A program made the position numbers and the translations under genes. From Flavobacterium ginsengisoli (GTDB lineage: Bacteria; Bacteroidota; Bacteroidia; Flavobacteriales; Flavobacteriaceae): DNA of 64,000 bases. The stretch covers positions 1,913,501 through 1,977,500 of the forward strand of contig NZ_CP121110.1 of assembly GCF_029625315.1 (NCBI RefSeq), given 5' to 3'. Numbering within the stretch: position 1 is the stretch's first letter; every line of letters begins with the position of its first letter. Shown in pieces: positions 17,883 through 27,233 of this stretch. The notes beneath the pieces were generated by a model that was not told the origin of the DNA, did no database searches, and saw nothing but the letters and a program-made list of their open reading frames with translations.

Positions 17883-18404
17883 TTATTTGTTTATAAGAAT
17901 AATAGAAGCGCCATTTCCTGTCTGTGTAATTTTCATGTTTTTTGACAACGAATTGGTTCCTATATTTTGAATGCTTTGATTATCTCCCTTTTGAATCATT
18001 TCCATATTAACATTGTAATTGGTATGCAATGTAAAATCGGAAATTTTGTTGTTATCGCCTTGCTGAATAACACTTTGAGTAATTGTTTTTGCACTTTTAT
18101 CTAATGCTAACGCATTATTATCACCATTTTGATCTATTGCAACTTTTGTATCATTCGATTTTAAAGAAGCATAAATTTTATTAAAATCGCCAACCTGCTG
18201 AATTTGCACTCCAGATTGGATTCTTGAATTTAAATCGCTTTGTTCTTTTTTACTCAAATTGGAAACAATGCTAAAAGCTTTCTCTTTTGAATTAAAAAGC
18301 GATGAACTGTAATTTTTAAATTCTGAACCTTCTTCTTTTTCCTGAGCATAAAATACAGGACTGTAAAAGAATATTAATAGTATATATAAAATGAAAGATT
18401 TCAT
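17883..18404 (-). CDS. csgB: Minor curlin (CsgB-like nucleator)
   Basis: 173 aa with a signal peptide (to VFYAQ). A non-repetitive N-terminal part of about 60 residues (EFKNYSSSLFNSKEKAFSIVSNLSKKEQSDLNSRIQSG) precedes four to five curlin-type repeats with the Q-x-G-D-x-N pattern: VQIQQVGDFNKI, VAIDQNGDNNAL, SVIQQGDNNKI, EMIQKGDNQSI, KITQTGNGASI. These form stacked beta-arches. Its place between csgA and csgE, shorter repeat region and unusual N-terminus suit the surface nucleator; the CsgB role is inference from context. Confidence 0.82.
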   Translation of the reverse strand: MKSFILYILLIFFYSPVFYAQEKEEGSEFKNYSSSLFNSKEKAFSIVSNLSKKEQSDLNSRIQSGVQIQQVGDFNKIYASLKSNDTKVAIDQNGDNNALALDKSAKTITQSVIQQGDNNKISDFTLHTNYNVNMEMIQKGDNQSIQNIGTNSLSKNMKITQTGNGASIILINK

Positions 18405-18424
18405 CTTGATTCTGTTTTAAATTA

Positions 18425-18463
18425 AAAAAATGCGATAGTCGTTTTACGACTATCACATTTTTA
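18425..18463 (-). terminator. Intra-operon hairpin between csgA and csgB
   Basis: GTGATAGTCG / CGACTATCGC (minus-strand reading) with a TAAAA loop is followed by a T-rich tract. It lies in the 68-bp gap between csgA and csgB and probably acts as a partial terminator or 3' stabiliser, allowing more CsgA than the downstream products. Confidence 0.7.
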
Positions 18464-18472
18464 TCTTTTCAA

Positions 18473-19324
18473 TTAGTTACTTTGAGTAACACTAATTATG
18501 TTTGAGTTTCCTAGAGAGAAATTAATGCTACTGTGCGCTGCACCTGTTTGAGTAACTGTAGCTTTGTTTAAGTTACCAATTTGCAATGTATCTTCTCTCA
18601 ACTTAGTACCATTTTGAACAGATGTAGCTTCGTTTTTATCTCCATATTGATAGTGATATGACTTGTTGCCGTCTGATGCTGAAGTACCACCTGGAGAAGT
18701 TTGTGTTTGAGAAGATTTGTTTTGAACACCACCTTGGCTTGCATAAGCAAGATTATTATCTCCATTTTGTGTTTGAGTAGCTTCGTTTTGGCTGTGTGGT
18801 CCAAATGGCACAGCAACTAATGCTACTTGACTTAATTGAGTAGGATTAAAAGGAAGTCCTGTCGGTTTTTCATTACCAGTTGTACCTTGATCAATAGTAG
18901 CGGTATTATTATTTCCTTTTTGAGTTTGAGTTGCAACATCTTTACCTCCAAGTGCTGATGGGATTGTAGATTCTACAATTTGGTCTTGCCAAATAGTTGC
19001 TTTATTCCAGTTTCCTGTCTGACTTTGTGTTGCTTTGTTGTCATGGTTACTTTGAGAAATAAAAGCCCCGTTGTTGTCTCCTTTTTGTTTTACATCTGCC
19101 ATGTTACTTTTGGCATTGTAAGTTGCTGGTTGAATTCCTTGATAAACTTCTGATTTGTTTGTGTTTCCTAATTGATCAATCTTTGAATCATTCGTTTGAC
19201 CATTTTGATTAACAATACCTTGATCAGAATCTCCAACTTGGTTTACTGATGAAGTGTTTCCTTGAGCGATTGCCGCTACTCCTACAAACAGCATCGCTGA
19301 GATGCTTAAAATTACTTTTTTCAT
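18473..19324 (-). CDS. csgA: Major curlin subunit (CsgA-like)
   Basis: 283 aa with a signal peptide (MKKVILSISAMLFVGVAAIAQ). The mature protein is composed of about eleven degenerate curlin repeats with Gln/Asn ladders: VNQVGDSDQGIVNQNGQTNDSKIDQLGNTNKSEVYQ, ADVKQKGDNNGAFISQSNHDNKATQSQTGNWNKATIWQ, ATQTQKGNNNTATIDQ, ATQTQNGDNNLAYASQGG, ATVTQTG, ISVTQSN. It should be exported by CsgG and polymerise into functional amyloid fibres for biofilm matrix. It is the first gene of the operon. At 283 aa it is about twice E. coli CsgA, with variable inserts (Pro/Gly/Val-rich) between repeats. Confidence 0.92.
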   Translation of the reverse strand: MKKVILSISAMLFVGVAAIAQGNTSSVNQVGDSDQGIVNQNGQTNDSKIDQLGNTNKSEVYQGIQPATYNAKSNMADVKQKGDNNGAFISQSNHDNKATQSQTGNWNKATIWQDQIVESTIPSALGGKDVATQTQKGNNNTATIDQGTTGNEKPTGLPFNPTQLSQVALVAVPFGPHSQNEATQTQNGDNNLAYASQGGVQNKSSQTQTSPGGTSASDGNKSYHYQYGDKNEATSVQNGTKLREDTLQIGNLNKATVTQTGAAHSSINFSLGNSNIISVTQSN

Positions 19325-19678
19325 AATAAATATATTTAATTGGTTATTAATACAACTTATTATGTAGGTAATTTGCAGATTCGAAATTTGGGGGAAAAGA
19401 CGGGGACTTTACAACGCCATTTGAAAACAAATTTTAATTTATTTTCTCAACTTCATGACCAAAATTATAAAACTTCTCCAAAACAAGATTCAGTATAAAT
19501 ACCTATTTTACAAGATATTAACCTCTTTTCGACAAACTGTAAAACTATCTCGATGAACTGCCAAAAAGCTTATAAATTTTCATAGGAAAAAAGGTACTTA
19601 TTACAATTTGTTTACATTTAAAGCATCTGTAACAAAGAAAATATCAATTAAATAGGGGCTTTATTACTATTTAAGCAA
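19325..19678. other. Intergenic region upstream of csgA
   Basis: About 350 bp, AT-rich, with no credible ORF. It must contain the curli promoter, probably in the csgA-proximal 60-100 bp. I could not assign a clean TAnnTTTG box on the minus strand, nor a binding site for a CsgD-like regulator, which is also absent from the window. Confidence 0.5.
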
Positions 19679-19679
19679 A

Positions 19680-19706
19680 AAAAGCCTGTCTTAGAAGACA
19701 GGCTTT
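19680..19706 (-). terminator. Terminator of glnN
   Basis: AAAGCCTGTC / GACAGGCTTT is a perfect stem with a 6-nt loop. On the minus strand it is followed by a T run (GGCTTTTTTTGC), 18 bp after the glnN stop. Confidence 0.88.
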
Positions 19707-19723
19707 AACAAATTGTTTCTTAA

Positions 19724-21913
19724 TTATTTAGTAAACAATAATTCTCTGTATTTGGTTAATGTCCAACTTTCGTCATCTACCAATAATTCCAATTTATCGC
19801 AGTGATTACGAATCTCGTCAAAATATGGTTTTACGTTATTGCAATACGCCTCTGCCATTTTTTGAGCATCAGTTAATTGATTTGCTTTCTTTCTTTCATT
19901 AGTCATTGCCAATACCTTAGAATTGATTCCTTCGATATGGCCTGAAATTTCTTTAATCAAAACAATCTGCTCTTTTGCTAATGCATCAAATTCTTTTGCA
20001 AAAATTTCTTTTAATCCTTTTACATTTTCAATTAATGTATTCTGATAACGAATTGCAGTCGGAATAACATGGTTTCTTGCAATATCTCCTAAAACACGAC
20101 CTTCAATCTGGATTTTTTTAGTGTATTCTTCCAATTCAATTTCGTAACGTGCTTCGGCTTCTACATGATTAAAGATTCCTAATTCTTCAAACAATTCCAA
20201 AGCTTGTTTCGAAACTTTTGCTTTTATCGCTTCTGGAGTTGTTTTAAAATTACTCAATCCTCTTTTTGCGCCTTCTTTTTCCCAAGCTTCGCTATAACCG
20301 TCACCTTCAAAAAGAATCTTTTTAGATTGTTTGATGTATTCTCTTAGAACATTAAAAATAGCATCGTCCTTTTTCATGTCTTTCGACTCGATTAGGTTTT
20401 CTACTTCATTTTTAAAGTCAATTAACTGTTTTGCCACAATTGCATTCAAAGTTGTCATTGCATTTGAGCAGTTCGAGTTTGAACCCACAGCTCTAAACTC
20501 AAATTTATTTCCTGTAAAAGCAAAAGGCGAAGTTCTATTTCTGTCTGTATTGTCTAATAATACATCTGGAATTTTACCAACAACATTCAATTTAAGATCT
20601 GTTTTTTCTTCTGGCGAAAGTTTTCCTGTAGTTACACTTTCTAATTCAGATAACACTTTTGTCAATTGTGCTCCGATAAATACAGACATAATTGCTGGCG
20701 GCGCTTCATTTGCTCCTAACCTATGGTCGTTACTTGCCGTTGCGATAGAAGCTCTTAATAAAGTTTCGTTATCGTTTACCGCTTTGATTGTATTAATAAA
20801 GAAAGTCAAAAACTGTAAATTGCTCATTGGCGTTTTGCTCGGACTTAATAAATTAACCCCTGTATCTGTTGCCAACGACCAGTTATTGTGTTTTCCAGAA
20901 CCATTTACTCCTTTAAAAGGCTTTTCGTGAAATAATACTTTAAAGTCATGACGTTCTGCAACTTTCTGCATAACGTCCATTAATAAAGAGTTATGATCAA
21001 CCGCTAAATTCGTTTCCTCAAAAATAGGCGCTAACTCAAACTGATTTGGCGCAACCTCATTATGACGCGTTTTTACCGGAATACCCAATAACATACATTC
21101 CTGCTCTAAATCTCTCATATAAGTAAGAGCACGAGTTGGAATAGATCCGAAATAATGATCGTCTAATTGTCGCCCTTTTGCAGAAGTATGTCCTAATAAG
21201 GTTCTTCCTGTCATCATTAAGTCTGGACGAGAATTTGCCAAAGCTTTGTCAATCAAGAAATATTCTTGCTCCCAGCCTAAAGTTGCTGTTACCTTTTTTA
21301 CGTTTTTGTCAAAATATTTACAAACTTCTGTAGCCGCTTCGTCAATTGCAGATAATGCTCTTAATAAAGGTATCTTATTGTCTAAAGCCTCACCTGTATA
21401 AGCAATAAATACTGTTGGTATACATAAAGTTGTACCATATATAAAAGCTGGTGAAGTCGGATCCCAGGCTGTATATCCTCTTGCTTCAAATGTATTTCTG
21501 ATTCCGCCATTCGGGAAACTAGATGCATCTGGCTCTTGCTGTACCAATTGTGCACCTCCAAATTTTTCTACAGATTCATTTCCATCATAAGAAGTTTCAA
21601 AAAAAGCATCGTGTTTTTCTGCTGTTGTTCCTGTAAGTGGCTGAAACCAATGTGTATAATGTGTTACACCTTTAGAAAGAGCCCATTCTTTCATTCCCAT
21701 AGCAATATAATCAGCTAGTTTTCTGTCGATTTTAGTTCCGTGTTGGATAGCATCTCTTACTCCTTTAAATGCATCTGAAGTTAAATATTGCTTCATTGCC
21801 TTTTCATTAAACACATTTGCCCCAAAAAGATTTGATTTTCGGCCAATTTCTTCAAAATGCACCGGCTTTCTGTTAGAAGCTTGTTGTAAAGCTTGGAAAC
21901 GTAATGTTGACAT
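19724..21913 (-). CDS. glnN: Glutamine synthetase type III
   Basis: 729 aa, the usual length of GSIII. Diagnostic segments include GTTLCIPTVFIAYTGEALDNKIPLLRAL, LGWEQEYFLIDKALANSRPDLMMTGRTLLG, VKTRHNEVAPNQFELAPIFEETNLAVDHN, NNWSLATDTGVNLLSPS and DRNRTSPFAFTGNKFEFRAVGS, the catalytic Glu/His and ATP-binding loops of the glutamine synthetase fold. It makes glutamine from glutamate, ammonia and ATP in the cytoplasm. It is transcribed divergently from the type II enzyme at 22,343, so two unrelated isozymes share one control region. Confidence 0.95.
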   Translation of the reverse strand: MSTLRFQALQQASNRKPVHFEEIGRKSNLFGANVFNEKAMKQYLTSDAFKGVRDAIQHGTKIDRKLADYIAMGMKEWALSKGVTHYTHWFQPLTGTTAEKHDAFFETSYDGNESVEKFGGAQLVQQEPDASSFPNGGIRNTFEARGYTAWDPTSPAFIYGTTLCIPTVFIAYTGEALDNKIPLLRALSAIDEAATEVCKYFDKNVKKVTATLGWEQEYFLIDKALANSRPDLMMTGRTLLGHTSAKGRQLDDHYFGSIPTRALTYMRDLEQECMLLGIPVKTRHNEVAPNQFELAPIFEETNLAVDHNSLLMDVMQKVAERHDFKVLFHEKPFKGVNGSGKHNNWSLATDTGVNLLSPSKTPMSNLQFLTFFINTIKAVNDNETLLRASIATASNDHRLGANEAPPAIMSVFIGAQLTKVLSELESVTTGKLSPEEKTDLKLNVVGKIPDVLLDNTDRNRTSPFAFTGNKFEFRAVGSNSNCSNAMTTLNAIVAKQLIDFKNEVENLIESKDMKKDDAIFNVLREYIKQSKKILFEGDGYSEAWEKEGAKRGLSNFKTTPEAIKAKVSKQALELFEELGIFNHVEAEARYEIELEEYTKKIQIEGRVLGDIARNHVIPTAIRYQNTLIENVKGLKEIFAKEFDALAKEQIVLIKEISGHIEGINSKVLAMTNERKKANQLTDAQKMAEAYCNNVKPYFDEIRNHCDKLELLVDDESWTLTKYRELLFTK

Positions 21914-22295
21914 GGTTATGTATGTTTTAAATTCGTACTAATTTTCATTAAAAAATGATCAGCAAATATAAACAAATAAAGAACCTATTTAAAATATAAA
22001 TTTTAGATTTTTGAAATAGAATTTCTCAACATAAAACGCTTTTTTCAAAGAATAATGAATTCAAATCACAGAAATATAACAAAACTGTACGGTAATATTG
22101 ATTAAATAAACATTTTTTCATAATTCCTTAACTCAGAAATTCAAAAATGTTCCTTAATTATTACGAATTTGTTTTTTTAAGGTTATTAAAATTGCTTTTT
22201 TTAAAATATACCCCTATCAAAATTGCGCTTATCCAAAAAATTATAGTTCATAAAACAAAACAGCCCCCTAATTTTTGGGACTGAAAAAATAAATC
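21914..22295. other. Divergent control region between glnN and the type II glutamine synthetase gene
   Basis: About 380 bp, very AT-rich, with no ORF. The right end carries the promoter of the type II gene. The glnN promoter must also be here. No convincing nitrogen-regulator palindrome was found by eye. Confidence 0.55.
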
Positions 22296-22303
22296 TATAT
22301 TTG
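22296..22303 (+). promoter_or_regulatory. Promoter -7 box of the type II glutamine synthetase gene
   Basis: TATATTTG matches TAnnTTTG; a TTTTTGG about 18 bp upstream fits the -33 TTTG element. It overlaps the upstream in-frame start at 22301, so translation starts at the ATG at 22343. Confidence 0.75.
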
Positions 22304-22342
22304 ACCCAACGAAAAAAAACAAAAAAATTAATTTATATTATT

Positions 22343-23359
22343 ATGGCTAAAATTAAGTTAGAGTACATTTGGTTAGATGGATATGAACCAACTCAAAATC
22401 TTAGAAGTAAAACTAAAGTTGAAGAACACGAAAACTTCAAAGGAACATTAGAGGAGCTTGGAAACTGGTCATTTGATGGATCATCTACAAGACAAGCCGA
22501 AGGAGGTTCTTCTGACTGTTTATTAGTTCCAGTTGCAATCTATCCAGATCCAACTCGTATCAACGGATGGTTAGTAATGTGCGAAGTTATGTATGCTGAC
22601 GGAACACCACACCCTTCTAACGGTAGAGCTACAATTGATGATGATAATGATGATTTTTGGTTTGGATTCGAACAAGAGTATTTCATTATGGATACTAAAA
22701 CACAACTTCCACTTGGTTTCCCAGTTGGAGGATACCCTGCTCCACAAGGGATGTACTACTGTTCTGTAGGTGGAAAAAACACACACGGTAGAAAATTAGT
22801 TGAAGAGCATGCTGATTTATGTATCGCTGCTGGAATCAACTTTGAAGGAATCAACCAAGAGGTTGCTTGCGGACAATGGGAATTCCAATTATTCGCTAAA
22901 GGAGCTAAAAAAGCTGGAGACGAAATCTGGGTTGCTCGTTACCTATTAGACCGTTTGACTGAGAAATATGGTTACTATATCGAATATCACCCAAAACCTC
23001 TAGGAGATACTGACTGGAACGGTTCTGGTATGCACGCCAACTTCTCTAACACAGTTCTTAGAACATGTGGTTCTCAAGAAGTTTACGAGAAAATCTGTGA
23101 AGCTTTCCGTCCTGTTACTGCTGAGCACATTGCAGTTTACGGAGCTTACAACGATCAGCGTTTAACTGGTAAGCACGAAACTGCTTCTATCCACGATTTC
23201 TCTTATGGAGTTTCAGACAGAGGATGTTCTATCAGAATTCCTTTAATGACTGTTCAAAAAGGTTGGAAAGGATGGTTGGAAGACAGAAGACCAGCTTCAA
23301 ACGGAGACCCTTACAAAATTGTCGCTAGAATTATCAAAACTGTTAACTCAGCAATATAA
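22343..23359 (+). CDS. glnA: Glutamine synthetase type II (eukaryote-like)
   Basis: 338 aa from the ATG at 22343; the frame is open from 22301 but that lies in the promoter. Motifs of the short GSII class: NWSFDGSSTRQAEGGSSDCLLVPVAIYPDPTR, FGFEQEYFIMD, GINFEGINQEVACGQWEFQLF, WNGSGMHANFS, SYGVSDRGCSIRIP and LEDRRPASNGDPY. It performs the same reaction as glnN but belongs to a different family, common in eukaryotes and some Bacteroidota and actinobacteria. It is monocistronic with its own promoter and terminator. Confidence 0.95.
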   Translation: MAKIKLEYIWLDGYEPTQNLRSKTKVEEHENFKGTLEELGNWSFDGSSTRQAEGGSSDCLLVPVAIYPDPTRINGWLVMCEVMYADGTPHPSNGRATIDDDNDDFWFGFEQEYFIMDTKTQLPLGFPVGGYPAPQGMYYCSVGGKNTHGRKLVEEHADLCIAAGINFEGINQEVACGQWEFQLFAKGAKKAGDEIWVARYLLDRLTEKYGYYIEYHPKPLGDTDWNGSGMHANFSNTVLRTCGSQEVYEKICEAFRPVTAEHIAVYGAYNDQRLTGKHETASIHDFSYGVSDRGCSIRIPLMTVQKGWKGWLEDRRPASNGDPYKIVARIIKTVNSAI

Positions 23360-23383
23360 TTTAAAGCTTACAATATATTTTAC

Positions 23384-23415
23384 AAAGTGCCATCGTAATT
23401 GTTGGCACTTTTTTT
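23384..23415 (+). terminator. Terminator of the type II glutamine synthetase gene
   Basis: AAAGTGCCA / TGGCACTTT stem with a 10-nt loop and a T7 tract, 25 bp after the stop. Confidence 0.85.
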
Positions 23416-23559
23416 ATGCATTAACCCGACAGGTTTTAAAAACTTGTTGGGCTAAACAAGAAAAAAACCTCATAACTTTATAATACTTAACATTTTACAA
23501 GTAACAAATATTACTTAATTTTAAGATTAAATTTAATTTTTAAGTTAAAGTTCAAAACT

Positions 23560-23567
23560 TATCTTTG
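23560..23567 (+). promoter_or_regulatory. Promoter -7 box of the TerC gene
   Basis: TATCTTTG, a perfect TAnnTTTG, 23 bp upstream of the ATG at 23591. Confidence 0.7.
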
Positions 23568-23590
23568 TATATCATTAAAAAAAATAATTT

Positions 23591-24562
23591 ATGATAGTCT
23601 GGTCTCTCTTTTTACTTGCTGTAATTTTTATTCTTGCTTTAGACCTTGGTGTCTTTAACAAAACACCACATATTATTAGTACTAAAGAAGCCAGCAAATG
23701 GACTCTTATTTGGGTTACTTTATCCTTCCTGTTTTCGGGAGTAATTTACTGGCTGTATACCACAGATTATATCGCGAACCCAGATAAGTTAAAACCTGCA
23801 GTCGCTTCAATGAAATTCATTACCGGATATTTAATTGAGCTTTCGCTAAGTGTTGACAACATCTTTGTTATTGCTATTATTTTTGCTTCGTTCAAAATTC
23901 CGCAAAAATACCAGCACCGCGTTTTATTTTGGGGAATTCTAGGAGCAATTGTTTTCCGTGGTTTGATGATTTTCTTTGGCGTAATGCTAATTAGCAAATT
24001 TACTTGGACAACCTATGTCTTTGGTATTTTCTTGATTTTTACTGCTATAAAAATGTTATTTTCTGGCGAAGATGAAGATTTTCATCCAAAAGATTCGTTT
24101 GTATACAAAACATTAGGAAAAATTATTCCGATTACATCAGAAATGGATGGCGAAAAATTCTTTATCTCAACCAAGACTGCAAAAAAAGTCGCAACTCCAT
24201 TATTCGTTGCTTTGATTGTAATTGAGGTTATGGATGTGCTATTTGCTGTAGATAGTGTTCCTGCAATTTTAGCCATTACAAAAGATCCTTTTCTAGTATT
24301 TAGCTCTAACATTTTTGCCATTTTAGGATTACGTTCTATGTATTTCTTCTTAGCAAATATGTTGGCAAAATTCAGTTATCTAGAATACAGCTTAGTAGCT
24401 ATTTTAGCTTTTGTTGGATTAAAAATGTTACTACACGATTACATTGAAGTTCCAGAATGGGCTTCTTTAGGATTTATTGCTTTATCACTTTTAGTTGGAA
24501 TTCTAGTTTCTCTTAAATTCGGACCAGAAAAGGTTTTAAATGATTCGTCAAGCGAAGAATAA
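23591..24562 (+). CDS. TerC/Alx-family membrane protein
   Basis: 323 aa with about nine transmembrane helices. The conserved intramembrane acidic motifs are visible: LIELSLSVDNIFVIAIIFASFKIP near residue 84 and VIEVMDVLFAVDSVPAILAITKDPFLVFSSNIFAILGLRS near residue 218. TerC/Alx proteins are linked to manganese export, tellurite resistance and metallation of secreted proteins. Which applies here is not evident; no ter genes are adjacent. It is a single-gene unit. Confidence 0.92.
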   Translation: MIVWSLFLLAVIFILALDLGVFNKTPHIISTKEASKWTLIWVTLSFLFSGVIYWLYTTDYIANPDKLKPAVASMKFITGYLIELSLSVDNIFVIAIIFASFKIPQKYQHRVLFWGILGAIVFRGLMIFFGVMLISKFTWTTYVFGIFLIFTAIKMLFSGEDEDFHPKDSFVYKTLGKIIPITSEMDGEKFFISTKTAKKVATPLFVALIVIEVMDVLFAVDSVPAILAITKDPFLVFSSNIFAILGLRSMYFFLANMLAKFSYLEYSLVAILAFVGLKMLLHDYIEVPEWASLGFIALSLLVGILVSLKFGPEKVLNDSSSEE

Positions 24563-24586
24563 TTAGCTTTAAAAACATATATTCTC

Positions 24587-24622
24587 AAAAGAGAGGAAAT
24601 CGTAAGGTTTCCTCTCTTTTTT
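24587..24622 (+). terminator. Terminator of the TerC gene
   Basis: AAAAGAGAGGAAA / TTTCCTCTCTTTT stem with an 8-nt loop and terminal T6. Confidence 0.88.
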
Positions 24623-24726
24623 ACAACTATTTGTAATTTTTTACTACTTTTCCTATAATTTAACATTTAAAATTAAAGAATTTACGTATAAATATTTATT
24701 TTAGACTTTTAATTTAAATTATAATC

Positions 24727-26556
24727 ATGAAAAAAAATTACTTATTTCTCATTGCAACATTAATGCTCAATACATTAATATTTGCACAAACCGTTACCTT
24801 AACTCCTACTGCCGTAAATAGTACCAACGTTAATTCTGGACCAATCAATTTAGCCTCTATTCCAAATTCAACTATCTCATTGAACGTTAAAGTTGATATT
24901 CCAAGTAATGTTGCTGTTAGTGATTACGGAACATTAAAAATATATTATTCTAATTCGAATGTATTAAATGCCAATATTGCACTTGGCGGAGATACAGGAA
25001 CTTTGTTTTTTGGTGGCGGAAGAACTGCCAGTAGAAGCATTGTAATAAACTTGCTCTGGAGTGATTTCTCAACTTCTGGCGGATTCATTTTTGCCGAATA
25101 CAAAAATCCTGCAGGAACAGCTTACAGAAGTTCGAATATTGCTGTAATTAAAAATTCAAGCATGAATTCAGGAACTACTTTAAACCCTCCTGCAGATGCT
25201 CCAAACCCTACAAAAATTCCCAATACATTGTGTTGTAACCAAACTGTGCGATTAGGAGACAAACCACAACTTATAACAGGCTCTAAGTTTTTAAATCCGT
25301 ATGCAAAAGAACCTTATGGTATTGGTGAAAAATGGGAAACAAAAGGAAATCCAAATACAAATATAAAAGCAGATTTTATCAATCAAACCCTAAGTATAGA
25401 CTATATAACATCACCTGAAAGTTTTACAGTAACAAGAAGCCTGGGATATGTTTATGGAAATGAATATCCTAATAAAAGTAACCCAATAAATATTACTGTA
25501 ATCAAGTCTCCATTTTCTGAAAATATAATTTCAATTGATGCGCCATTTGATTCAAATGGTTTTGCAGAAACAATTTCTACAAATTCAAAAAGCATTCTTG
25601 GGGCAAGAGTCAAAATAAACTTAACAATTTTACAAAATCCAAATCAAACAGAACAAAGAGGAGATGATGTTGTCAATGTTGATAGATATGAATGGGAATA
25701 TACAAAAACAAATTTAAAAGATTGGAAGATTATACAAAATGAAAATTCAGTAGAATTAGAAAACTTTACACCTAGCGATCTTAATTTTAATGAAGATAAC
25801 TACTATTTAGTGAGACGAATTGCAGTATATCAAAATTTTAAAAGAGTAAGTAATGAACTAAAAATATTAATTAGGACAATTCGAAACAATAATACCATAT
25901 GCTGTGATCAAGATTTAAAAATTTCATCTTCCTCTCAAATTGAATTTCCAGAACCTATAAGTGGTTCATCTATAACTTCTGATCCAAATATAGTTGTAAT
26001 CCACCAGAACTACATCACATACCAATGGCAACTTCAAGTAAATGGCGGCGACATTGCCAATAATACGTGGCAGAACATATCTGGAGCGACAAATAAGGAT
26101 TACACACCAATACAACCATTAGAAATTATTGTACGACGAGGAGAATCGTTAACATTAAAAAACAATTACAAATACAGAAGAATTGCCGAAGTCACCTACA
26201 GCGGTTATGACCAAAATAACAAATGGATTTCTGGAAAATCAAAAAGTTACAGCAATGAAGTATCATTAACTGGAAGCAGTACCCCATCTAACATCAAAAT
26301 ATATCCAAATCCGGCCACTTCGATTATAAACATAGAAAACACAAGTACAAGATCGTACAATGGAAGTAATTTAAGTAATTCTATAATAAACATTGTAAAT
26401 GTCATGGGAGTTCCAGTAATTTCAAATAATTTTTCAATTATAAACGCTAATTTAGTAAGTGTGAATATTTCAAACTTATCTGCAGGAATTTATTTCATAA
26501 ACATTCAATCCGTAGAAGGAGAAACAATTCAAAAGTTTACATTTATTAAAAATTAA
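24727..26556 (+). CDS. Secreted protein with T9SS type A sorting domain
   Basis: 609 aa. A signal peptide (MKKNYLFLIATLMLNTLIFAQ) is followed by a beta-rich region of unknown fold, including two CC-containing turns (TLCCNQTVRLGDKP near 171 and TICCDQDLKISSSSQ near 395) that may mark repeated modules. The last 85 or so residues are a type IX secretion sorting domain (IKIYPNPATSIINIEN ... LVSVNISNLSAGIYFINIQSVEGETIQKFTFIKN). It should be exported through T9SS and anchored to or released from the cell surface. Adhesin-like function is plausible but unproven. Confidence 0.88.
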   Translation: MKKNYLFLIATLMLNTLIFAQTVTLTPTAVNSTNVNSGPINLASIPNSTISLNVKVDIPSNVAVSDYGTLKIYYSNSNVLNANIALGGDTGTLFFGGGRTASRSIVINLLWSDFSTSGGFIFAEYKNPAGTAYRSSNIAVIKNSSMNSGTTLNPPADAPNPTKIPNTLCCNQTVRLGDKPQLITGSKFLNPYAKEPYGIGEKWETKGNPNTNIKADFINQTLSIDYITSPESFTVTRSLGYVYGNEYPNKSNPINITVIKSPFSENIISIDAPFDSNGFAETISTNSKSILGARVKINLTILQNPNQTEQRGDDVVNVDRYEWEYTKTNLKDWKIIQNENSVELENFTPSDLNFNEDNYYLVRRIAVYQNFKRVSNELKILIRTIRNNNTICCDQDLKISSSSQIEFPEPISGSSITSDPNIVVIHQNYITYQWQLQVNGGDIANNTWQNISGATNKDYTPIQPLEIIVRRGESLTLKNNYKYRRIAEVTYSGYDQNNKWISGKSKSYSNEVSLTGSSTPSNIKIYPNPATSIINIENTSTRSYNGSNLSNSIINIVNVMGVPVISNNFSIINANLVSVNISNLSAGIYFINIQSVEGETIQKFTFIKN

Positions 26557-26570
26557 TCATATTCAAATAA

Positions 26571-26600
26571 AAAAGGAAATCTTAACGATTTCCTTTTTTT
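26571..26600. terminator. Bidirectional terminator between convergent genes
   Basis: AAAAAGGAAATC / GATTTCCTTTTTTT with a short loop, 15 bp after the T9SS protein gene and 23 bp before the stop of the collagen-like gene on the other strand. A and T flanks suit both directions. Confidence 0.8.
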
Positions 26601-26622
26601 ATGCATTTATTCGAATTGAATC

Positions 26623-27144
26623 TTAGTTTAACTTCTTCACGTTACTGTCATCAATATTGTATTTTGCAATAACAGCATTATAATCTGAATAATCAGCTTT
26701 ATTAACTGACTTCGCTGTTCCTGCCAATTTTTCTCCAGGAACAATAACAATTCTAAATACCTGATTTTGAGTCCAATCAGTTGACAAGGTATTTAATGGA
26801 AAATCTGCTGCAAGCCAAATACTTACATCATTTATCGTAAAATCATAATTAAAATCCAATGCACCACCATCACTCATATAATATGTTTGAGGAAGTAATC
26901 TCCAAACCGCATTCCCATTATTTATTTCATATCTATGATAAACTAATACAACATCGTACGGATAAATCTGCAAACCGTAAGGAATTAATACAGAGTAATC
27001 AGGGGAGTTAAAATTCACCGTTTTCTGAATAACCTGACCGATTATCCCATCTGGTCCCTGAGGTCCTGGAGGCCCTTCTGGTCCTTCACAGCTAGAAAAT
27101 GCAATTAAACCGATAACTGCAAATAAGGTAAGTATCTTTTTCAT
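26623..27144 (-). CDS. Lipoprotein with a short collagen-like repeat
   Basis: 173 aa. The lipobox FSSC places the lipid-modified Cys at residue 19. It is followed at once by four Gly-X-Y triplets (GPEGPPGPQGPDG), then a globular region of about 140 residues rich in Tyr and Asp. Similar lipoproteins with a brief collagen-like tether occur in Bacteroidota; the triplets may act as a rigid spacer between membrane and domain. The function is unknown. Confidence 0.8.
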   Translation of the reverse strand: MKKILTLFAVIGLIAFSSCEGPEGPPGPQGPDGIIGQVIQKTVNFNSPDYSVLIPYGLQIYPYDVVLVYHRYEINNGNAVWRLLPQTYYMSDGGALDFNYDFTINDVSIWLAADFPLNTLSTDWTQNQVFRIVIVPGEKLAGTAKSVNKADYSDYNAVIAKYNIDDSNVKKLN

Positions 27145-27233
27145 AATTATTTTTTTTAAGGATTATACTATAAAGGTATTCCAAAAATTAAACCAAAAAA
27201 AATGATTTGGCTTATTTTAAAATTAAAATTCCT

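Noticed and set aside
18473..19324. DNA tandem repeats in csgA as a mobile or CRISPR feature
   Set aside because: They are the coding repeats of curlin subunits.
20331..20930. 199-aa plus-strand ORF
   Set aside because: It lies wholly antisense to glnN, a long well-conserved gene, and has no recognisable domain.
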